In this document: piece by piece, positions 1 through 5,106 of the stretch
Layout: every line of letters starts with the position of its first letter
Position numbering within the stretch: position 1 is the first letter of the stretch
From: a bacterium
Lineage (GTDB): Bacteria; Electryoneota; RPQS01
DNA length: 5,106 bases
Direction: 5' to 3'
Assembly: GCA_018814465.1 (NCBI GenBank)
Contig: JAHIZR010000335.1
Location: forward strand, 1-5,106
Translations under genes and position numbers: made by a program
The notes under the pieces: model-generated
Databases searched by the model: none
Told to the model about the DNA's origin: nothing
Seen by the model: only the letters and a program-made list of their open reading frames with translations

Positions 1-485
1 AAAAACCAAATGAGCAGCACGACGCGGGCGCGAGGATAAAGGATCATGTAAGCGCCAAGTACAGCACTGATAGCACCGGACGCTCCGACCATCGGTATCG
101 TCGAGTTGGGCTGCATCAGAATGTGAGTAAAAGCCGCCGCGGTTCCGCCCGCGAGATAGAAAAAAATAAATCCGATATGTCCTAAGCGGTCTTCGATATT
201 ATTACCGAAGATCCAGAGGTAGAGCATATTGCCGCCCAGATGAAAGAGACCGCCGTGCAGAAACATCGAAGTGATAATCGGCAGCCAATGAACCGGCAGA
301 TTGCTCAGGTGTGCTGATGGTGATAGAATCTGATTCGGCACCGCCCCGAATTGCAGTATGAATGCGGCATGAACCGAGGGAGGCAGCGAAATCTGATAGA
401 AGAAGACGAGACAGTTAGCCAGAATGAAGGACACGGTTACGAAAGGCGTACGGCGTGTCGGGTTTTCGTCTCGAATCGGTATCAT
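1..485 (-). CDS. Rhomboid family intramembrane serine protease, 3' end cut off by the window edge
   Basis: Rhomboids cleave transmembrane proteins inside the inner membrane with a Ser-His dyad. The first 161 residues are present. A short cytoplasmic N-terminus (MIPIRDENPTRRTP) leads into membrane segment 1 (about 14-31). A loop follows with the subfamily signature TSMFLHGG (72-79). His82 and Asn86 (HLGGN) match the oxyanion-hole His and Asn of GlpG. Further hydrophobic segments lie at about 87-97, 103-123 and 138-150. The nucleophile is Ser136 in GASG (134-137; codon at 78-80). The catalytic His of the later helix should lie beyond the window, so activity cannot be confirmed. The ATG at 485 is the only possible nearby start, because the stop of the M23 gene lies in the same frame one codon upstream. 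There is no clear Shine-Dalgarno sequence, so translation probably depends on coupling to the M23 gene. Family assignment is strong; the substrate and any role in wall growth are unknown. Confidence 0.93.
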   Translation of the reverse strand, partial: MIPIRDENPTRRTPFVTVSFILANCLVFFYQISLPPSVHAAFILQFGAVPNQILSPSAHLSNLPVHWLPIITSMFLHGGLFHLGGNMLYLWIFGNNIEDRLGHIGFIFFYLAGGTAAAFTHILMQPNSTIPMVGASGAISAVLGAYMILYPRARVVLLIWF

Positions 486-488
486 TGT

Positions 489-2069
489 TTAAGGCAAGGT
501 CATCGAAACGGTCCATTCCTTCGCCACACCCGCGCGATTAGCGGCGGTGAAGACAATGGTATGTTCTCCGGCGGTAAGCGTGTTCCGAGTCCAAATGGCT
601 CCCCCATTCTCTTCATACTCATACTCCGGGATAGCAGTTATACCGTCAATGGTACAGCGTACTGTGCTGTCATCGATGCCGGTTTCCGCGTCCCGTAAAT
701 CGAACTTGAAACCTCGGCCGTCACGCGAGAGCAGCAGTTTAGGTGGTGTTGTATCTCTTGCCAAACCGAAGACCCCTCCCCTCTGCAGGTAGCAACTCAT
801 GATCGAATCCGGCTCATTCGGAACCGTCCACAATGCTGAGCGCCCCTTCGAAGATTTCTTGTACCAGTAAAGTCCTTCAGGATCTTCATCCGACAGCAAG
901 GAGTATGTAAGGACTAGCCTGTCAGAGAATCCATCCAAAGGATCTCCAACGTTCACCTCATGTTCACTAACCATTTCAAGTGTCGCCCATGAGACAACTT
1001 CCTCATTTCCTGTCAAGCTGAATTGCGATATGGAATTTATCCCCTTTTCCAAATAAAATCCGCTGATTCTGTCTGAAGTGTCTACACTCAGTTTCAGTTG
1101 AACTGAGGTTTTATTACCGGCTCGGTCTTCGACTTCGATCTCTGCCTGCTCGTCCCAGACTTCAGTGATCCACCCTTTCGTTGGGAATTTACCGATGGGA
1201 ATCTCTGGAAAAGTGAACAATCGTCTCACATCATGGTCGCGTTCCACCAATTGTTTCCAGACAAGTTTTGCATAAATATCCTTCGGCCCCAGCAAGTCTA
1301 TTTCTGTCGGAAACGTCTCATATACTGTATCTGAATCAACGATTACTCGGATCGCGCTTGGAACCGCATGCCGGTTCCAAGGTCCCGGATCGTAGCAGGA
1401 GATCAGGAAAGCAACAGGTTCGTTTGATCGTACCGCACTTGTCGAATAGTTGCCGTCCGAGTCCTTGACCAATGAGAGCTTTGTTCCGATTGACCGGAGA
1501 TTCAGATCCTGGAGTTCAATATAACGCAGTTCGGTGATAACGGGCGGCTGGGTATCTTCACGCGGATAAGCCGCCAGCGGATCAATCTGTACCGCTTCTT
1601 TGCGCAACTCAAAATGCAGATGCGGCGCGCCCCGGCCCGTCTCGCCCGTATAGGCCAGTGTCTCGCCTCGCTTGAACTCCAGATCGTCTGAACGTTGCTC
1701 GTAAATCAGATCGACACGATAGGTCCCGGCCACAAGCTGTGAATCTCTGACAATGGATTCAAGCCGCGGCGCGAAGCGGTCCAAATGACCGAAGACAGCG
1801 GTCGTGTCATTCTTCATCCGGAAGTATACGACTTTGCCGTAACCTGACGGTGTTACCGCGAGCCGTTCGATTTTGCCGTCGGCAGGTGCCAACACTGCCA
1901 AATGCTCACCTCCGGTGCGAATATCCACGCCGCCGTGAAAGTGATCGTAGCGGCTGTCGGCATAGCCTCCGGTCAGATAGGTATGATCGGGAAGCGGCCA
2001 CAGCAATTCCTCGCCCTTCAGCGCTCCGGCTGTCAGAAAGATAAAAAGCAGAGTTAGTATTCGCGCCAT
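489..2069 (-). CDS. Secreted M23 (LytM-type) zinc metallopeptidase with C-terminal beta-rich region
   Basis: Probable periplasmic peptidoglycan endopeptidase that cuts peptide cross-links (inferred from family). The 526-residue protein starts with a signal peptide: Arg3, a hydrophobic core at 4-15, and a likely cut after AGA (14-16). The M23 domain spans about 22-168. Its active site is complete: zinc ligands His45 and Asp49 (HGGVD) and His152, plus His95 (GHLD) and His150 (HLH motif 150-152). Between His95 and His150 is an insert about 25 residues longer than in LytM, like that I recall in Bacteroidota M23 proteins. Residues about 172-526 look beta-rich. They include an EDRAGNK segment and a final Ig-like module from DTTPP (439) to the end, with TAGEHT and ANRAG signatures. 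There is no EnvC-type coiled coil, lipobox or LysM. The ATG at 2069 is forced by an in-frame TGA at 2076-2078. The start overlaps the rodA end by 16 nt with only a weak Shine-Dalgarno, so coupling to rodA is likely. The precise substrate bond is not predictable. Confidence 0.92.
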   Translation of the reverse strand: MARILTLLFIFLTAGALKGEELLWPLPDHTYLTGGYADSRYDHFHGGVDIRTGGEHLAVLAPADGKIERLAVTPSGYGKVVYFRMKNDTTAVFGHLDRFAPRLESIVRDSQLVAGTYRVDLIYEQRSDDLEFKRGETLAYTGETGRGAPHLHFELRKEAVQIDPLAAYPREDTQPPVITELRYIELQDLNLRSIGTKLSLVKDSDGNYSTSAVRSNEPVAFLISCYDPGPWNRHAVPSAIRVIVDSDTVYETFPTEIDLLGPKDIYAKLVWKQLVERDHDVRRLFTFPEIPIGKFPTKGWITEVWDEQAEIEVEDRAGNKTSVQLKLSVDTSDRISGFYLEKGINSISQFSLTGNEEVVSWATLEMVSEHEVNVGDPLDGFSDRLVLTYSLLSDEDPEGLYWYKKSSKGRSALWTVPNEPDSIMSCYLQRGGVFGLARDTTPPKLLLSRDGRGFKFDLRDAETGIDDSTVRCTIDGITAIPEYEYEENGGAIWTRNTLTAGEHTIVFTAANRAGVAKEWTVSMTLP

Positions 2070-3271
2070 CGCAACTCAATTCCCAGCAGTAAACCCATCG
2101 CAATCATCGTAGTCATCATCGAACTGCCGCCGTAGCTTAAGAAAGGCAGGGGTATTCCCGTCACCGGCAGGTACCCGACTGTCATCAGCAGATTCGCGAA
2201 TGCCTGAAAAGTCAGGAAGCAGACAACGCCCACTGCGATCAGCGAATACTGCCGATTGTGGCATTTCTCAGCCAGTACTATTCCCCGGTAAAACAGCACA
2301 AAGAAGAGCGCCACGACAAGTCCCGCTCCGATAAAGCCGAACTCTTCCGCCCAAGCGCTGAAAATAAAATCCGTGTGTCCCTCAGGAAGAAATTTTAGCT
2401 GGGTTTGGGTTCCCTTCAGGAAGCCTTTCCCAAAGACGCCGCCGGACCCGATGGCGATTTTCGATTGAATCAACTGATAAGCGGATCCTAATGGATCGGC
2501 TTCCGGATTCAGAAAAGTCAGCAGTCGCTTCTGTTGATATGGATGCAGACGGTTCCACAGCATAGGAGCGGTCGCTCCGATCAGCAGAAAGATACCGGCC
2601 GTCATTACCGTCGGCATCAGTCGGCGTCCGGCAAAGAATACCGCGATCACCAGCAGCGCAAGCGCCGTTACATGAATAATTGCGTGCCATGAAGTTACCA
2701 CCGCGATCACCGGTGTGATCATGATCAGCAGGAAAACCACGGGAACACCCGACCATGCGAGCAGACAAAACAGGAGTATGGGAAAGACCAGCGATGTCCC
2801 CAGATCGGGCTGTACCAAAATCAATCCCATTGGTACCATCGCCATCAGCACCGCCGCGATCGTCACCCAGCCTTTATCAAGGTCTCGCGGGTGATCGCCC
2901 AGAAATCTTGCGATTCCCATGAGGACCGCGATTTTGGCGAATTCAGAAGGCTGAAGATGGATCGGCCCCAGCGCGAACCATCTGGTTGCTCCCATCTCCT
3001 TGTTTCCGAAAAGCAGTACGAGTATCAAGGAAAGGATCGCCAGTCCATAAACTGGGTAAGATAGCGATTGGTAAACCTTGGAAGGAATAGCGGCTGTGAT
3101 GAACATCACCAGGAGTCCGATGCCGATCCATGCCAATTGCCGGTTAAAATGAGAGAGTGAACCGCTGGATCCCGGCAAGCTGGTTGAATAGTTTGCCGTC
3201 AGCCCGATCAGCAGTAAAGCGAAAACAGCAGCCAGAATAAGAGGATCAGGAAGCCAGCGATAACGCGACAC
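2054..3271 (-). CDS. rodA: RodA, SEDS-family peptidoglycan glycosyltransferase of the elongasome
   Basis: RodA polymerises lipid II into glycan strands in the inner membrane and works as a pair with PBP2, encoded just upstream. The 405-residue protein is mostly hydrophobic and shows the SEDS signatures in order: LQPSE (106-110), QPDLGTS (154-160), NPEADPLG (255-262), the conserved IQSKIAIGSGG (268-278), LPEGHTDFIFS (295-305) and PLPFLSYGGSS (375-384). Asp259 (codon 2495-2497) is the expected catalytic aspartate. I count about 12 membrane segments against 10 in E. coli RodA (about 370 residues). The extra length sits between QPDLGTS and NPEADPLG. The start is GTG at 3271, 2 nt after the mrdA stop. 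An in-frame TGA lies seven codons upstream with no start codon between, and a strong AAGGGGAG precedes the GTG by 8 nt. FtsW is the main alternative, but pairing with a PBP2 gene and the PEGHTDFIF motif favour RodA. Confidence 0.96.
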   Translation of the reverse strand: MSRYRWLPDPLILAAVFALLLIGLTANYSTSLPGSSGSLSHFNRQLAWIGIGLLVMFITAAIPSKVYQSLSYPVYGLAILSLILVLLFGNKEMGATRWFALGPIHLQPSEFAKIAVLMGIARFLGDHPRDLDKGWVTIAAVLMAMVPMGLILVQPDLGTSLVFPILLFCLLAWSGVPVVFLLIMITPVIAVVTSWHAIIHVTALALLVIAVFFAGRRLMPTVMTAGIFLLIGATAPMLWNRLHPYQQKRLLTFLNPEADPLGSAYQLIQSKIAIGSGGVFGKGFLKGTQTQLKFLPEGHTDFIFSAWAEEFGFIGAGLVVALFFVLFYRGIVLAEKCHNRQYSLIAVGVVCFLTFQAFANLLMTVGYLPVTGIPLPFLSYGGSSMMTTMIAMGLLLGIELRWREY

Positions 3272-3273
3272 GG

Positions 3274-5076
3274 CTACATCTCCCCTTGGTCAGCAAGATC
3301 AGTCAAAGTCTCCGGCTGTTCGCTCTTGATCATATACTCGAGCATTTGTCTCACCAGCGGCGCGGCCATGGAGGAACCGTGCTCGCCGAATTCAACGAGC
3401 GCGCAAGCGGCATAACGAGGCGAAGCTTCCGGAGCGATTCCGATAAACCAGGCATGATCATCGCCATGCGGATTCTGGGCGGTTCCGGTTTTACCTGCGA
3501 TCGGCGCAATCTTGCTGCGTTGTGCGCGGGCGGTGCCGAAGTCTCCCCAGACAACCAAACGCATCCCTTCTCGGACAATCTTCAGGATATTTTCAGGGAT
3601 ATTCAACTCGATCGGTTCAGCGCGCTCGGGAAGAATGATGACGCCTGTTGTCGGATTTTGAATCTTCTCTACGATGTAAGGCTGTCGCCAGAATTTACCG
3701 TCCCCTAAAGCGGCGGCATACGCACACAGCTGCAAAGGAGTAACGAGCACTTCGCCCTGCCCGATGGTAATCGATGGAATATATCCTTTGGTCCAGCCGT
3801 TTTTCCCATAGCGGCGGTTATAATACTCGGTCGAGGGGATCAGTCCGGCGGCTTCGGATGTCAGATCAACTCCCGTTTTTCTGCCCAAATGAAAGCGATC
3901 CAGCGCGCGGAAGATGCCATCAACGCCGAGCTTCATGCCGACTTTGTAAAAGAAGACATCACAGCTTGCTTCGATCGCGCGTACGCAGTTAACAGTTCCA
4001 TGTCCCCCTTTCTTCCAGCAGCGGAAAGGATGATCCCCGACATAGAAGATCCCGGGACAATGCGCGGTCCAGTTCTCATCGATCACGCCACTCATGAGAC
4101 CTTCAGTAAGAATGGCCATTTTGATCACGGAACCCGGCGGATACATCGTTTGGATGGATCGGTTCAGCATCGGTTTGCGCTCATCCGTCAGCAGCATCTG
4201 CCAGTCACTCGCATCCAAAGCCCCTGAAAAAACATCGGGGTCATAGGTGGGAGAACTTGCGCAGGCTCGAATCCCTCCGCTCGCGATATCGATAACAACA
4301 ATTGATCCGATCTTATCGGTCAGCAATGATTCTGCCAGCATTTGCGCCCCCCTGTCGATCGTCAGCCACAGGTCATTGCCCGGTGTGGGAGCGATCTCTT
4401 CGAATTGACCGGAAGCCTCGATCTCCTGTCCGTGCACATTAACGATCGAGAACCGCTTTCCCTTTTTACCGCGCAACTGCGCGTCATAGAGTTTCTCCAG
4501 ACCTCTTTTACCGACAAGATCCCCTTCTTTACGCTCCGGGTATTCCGTCAGTTCGGTCTCCGAGATCTCGCCGATATATCCGATCACATGCGCACAGAGC
4601 CTGTTCGGGTGAAAGCGTTTCGGTTCTATTTCCAGAAAAGCTCCGGGGATGCGATCCCGTTCTTCTTCAAAAGCGGAAAGCTTGCCGAATGACAAATCGC
4701 GATTCAATCGAACAGGTTGAAAAGACCTCCGTATCGGTTCAAGAATTTCGGAACGAAGCCGACTCGGCGGATACTCGAGTATCGAGCCTAGAAGAGCGGT
4801 TCCTTCTCCATCTCGCCACAACTCGTTCGGGACGCCGTAGCAGGAATACGAAGGGGTATTCGTGACCAGAAGCCTGCCGTGCATATCACGGATAATTCCG
4901 CGGGGGGCCGCCACTTCAATCAGACGGATTCTATTATTATCCGAACGGTCTCTAAACTCGACGCCGTTAATGATTTGCAGTGACGCCAACCGTAAGAACA
5001 ACAGTAAAAAGAGCACGCCGGCAAAACCGAGAAACAGCACCGGACGAAGTGTAGATTGACCGGTCGTGGGTTTCAT
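3274..5076 (-). CDS. mrdA: Penicillin-binding protein 2, elongation-specific class B transpeptidase
   Basis: PBP2 cross-links the stem peptides of new peptidoglycan during side-wall growth and is the partner of RodA; it is a beta-lactam target. The 600-residue protein (E. coli PBP2 is about 630) has a short cytoplasmic tail, one membrane anchor at about 12-35, then a PBP dimerisation/pedestal domain at about 55-225 with APRGIIRD (57-64) and VGKRGLEKLYD (188-198). The transpeptidase domain covers about 233-585. Its three motifs are intact: SVIK with nucleophile Ser316 and Lys319 (Ser codon 4129-4131), SCD (371-373), and KTG (529-531) in AGKTGTAQN. GQGEVLVTPLQL (439-450) is also typical. SCD, and CWKKGGHG at 353-360, fit PBP2 rather than FtsI. 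Cys340, Cys353, His359 and Cys372 may form a metal site. No good Shine-Dalgarno precedes the ATG at 5076. The stop is TAG. No start codon lies in frame between the ATG and the window edge, so a longer form starting beyond 5106 cannot be excluded, but the N-terminus is normal for the family. Confidence 0.97.
   Translation of the reverse strand: MKPTTGQSTLRPVLFLGFAGVLFLLLFLRLASLQIINGVEFRDRSDNNRIRLIEVAAPRGIIRDMHGRLLVTNTPSYSCYGVPNELWRDGEGTALLGSILEYPPSRLRSEILEPIRRSFQPVRLNRDLSFGKLSAFEEERDRIPGAFLEIEPKRFHPNRLCAHVIGYIGEISETELTEYPERKEGDLVGKRGLEKLYDAQLRGKKGKRFSIVNVHGQEIEASGQFEEIAPTPGNDLWLTIDRGAQMLAESLLTDKIGSIVVIDIASGGIRACASSPTYDPDVFSGALDASDWQMLLTDERKPMLNRSIQTMYPPGSVIKMAILTEGLMSGVIDENWTAHCPGIFYVGDHPFRCWKKGGHGTVNCVRAIEASCDVFFYKVGMKLGVDGIFRALDRFHLGRKTGVDLTSEAAGLIPSTEYYNRRYGKNGWTKGYIPSITIGQGEVLVTPLQLCAYAAALGDGKFWRQPYIVEKIQNPTTGVIILPERAEPIELNIPENILKIVREGMRLVVWGDFGTARAQRSKIAPIAGKTGTAQNPHGDDHAWFIGIAPEASPRYAACALVEFGEHGSSMAAPLVRQMLEYMIKSEQPETLTDLADQGEM
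3280..3287 (-). promoter_or_regulatory. Shine-Dalgarno site of rodA, inside the 3' end of mrdA
   Basis: On the minus strand the sequence AAGGGGAG ends 8 nt before the GTG start of rodA at 3271. It is the clearest ribosome binding site in the window and supports GTG as the true start. It overlaps the last codons of mrdA, so ribosomes finishing PBP2 terminate at this site. That fits coupled, near-equal synthesis of the two partner enzymes (inference). Confidence 0.8.
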
Positions 5077-5106
5077 CTTGAACGATCCCGGTTTAAGGGG
5101 GACAGG
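5073..5106 (-). CDS. Possible 3' end of an upstream gene (candidate mreD), overlapping the mrdA start
   Basis: In one minus-strand frame the right edge reads as ten sense codons (LSPLNRDRSR) followed by TGA at 5073-5075. That stop overlaps the mrdA ATG as ATGA, a classic translational-coupling junction. The lack of a Shine-Dalgarno site before mrdA makes an upstream coupled gene likely. In many rod-shaped bacteria the gene before mrdA is mreD, whose product ends in a short cytoplasmic tail, and this basic, polar stretch would suit that. Ten residues cannot identify a family. A different upstream gene, or no gene in this frame, remains possible. Confidence 0.35.
   Translation of the reverse strand, partial: LSPLNRDRSR

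Noticed and set aside
486..488. Possible terminator or promoter between the M23 gene and the rhomboid
   Set aside because: The gap is 3 nt, with no GC-rich hairpin plus T-run on the minus strand and no -35/-10 pair that stands out from coding sequence.
351..698. Plus-strand open frame of 115 codons across the M23/rhomboid junction
   Set aside because: It lies opposite two well-supported genes, has low-complexity, arginine/glycine-rich composition without a recognisable domain, and is explained as an antisense shadow.
1906..2103. Minus-strand 65-codon frame across the rodA/M23 overlap
   Set aside because: It is an off-frame shadow of the M23 active-site region; the M23 frame there carries HxxxD and a signal peptide, while this one shows nothing.
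2382..2768. Minus-strand 128-codon frame overlapping rodA in another phase
   Set aside because: It shares its DNA with the conserved RodA core and catalytic segment, and its product is compositionally odd with no membrane or domain signature.
3286..4692. Several plus-strand open frames (3286-3708, 3889-4227, 4342-4692) opposite mrdA
   Set aside because: All are antisense to the conserved PBP2 coding sequence, show no family motif, and have no convincing start context.
1..5106. Mobile elements, CRISPR arrays, tRNAs, prophage or defence genes
   Set aside because: Reading both strands shows no regularly spaced direct repeats, terminal inverted repeats, transposase, or tRNA-like folds; the window is filled by wall-growth and membrane-protease genes.

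Overview
The window is a fully packed, single-strand (minus) stretch of a bacterial chromosome carrying a cell-wall elongation gene cluster. In order of transcription (from high to low coordinate) it holds the last few codons of a probable upstream gene (possibly mreD), the class B transpeptidase PBP2 (mrdA), the SEDS glycosyltransferase RodA, a secreted M23 (LytM-type) zinc endopeptidase with a long C-terminal beta-rich region, and the first 161 residues of a rhomboid intramembrane serine protease that runs off the left edge.

Spacing is extreme. The putative upstream gene and mrdA share an ATGA stop/start, mrdA and rodA are 2 nt apart, rodA and the M23 gene overlap by 16 nt, and M23 and rhomboid are 3 nt apart. 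Only 5 bases of the window (486-488 and 3272-3273) are not inside a coding sequence. I see no promoter, terminator, RNA gene, repeat array, insertion sequence or CRISPR. The genes are best read as the middle of one polycistronic unit whose promoter and terminator both lie outside the window.

Functionally, RodA polymerises glycan strands from lipid II in the inner membrane and PBP2 cross-links them, so together they are the core synthase of the rod complex. The M23 enzyme, exported by its signal peptide, has a complete active site and could open existing cross-links to let new strands in; that link is inferred from position. The rhomboid has its catalytic serine in the window and its role here is unknown.

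The organism is a rod-forming, peptidoglycan-containing bacterium of medium GC, probably diderm. The M23 protein (HFHxGxD start, a long insert between the GHLD and HLH motifs, a large C-terminal beta region) and RodA (an apparent extra pair of membrane helices) both resemble, from memory, proteins of Bacteroidota and related FCB-group phyla. An uncultured FCB relative is my best guess, at moderate confidence. The window looks like well-known biology in a compact arrangement rather than a new system. The points most worth a second look are a Cys/Cys/His/Cys candidate metal site in PBP2, the enlarged RodA membrane domain, and the built-in endopeptidase.
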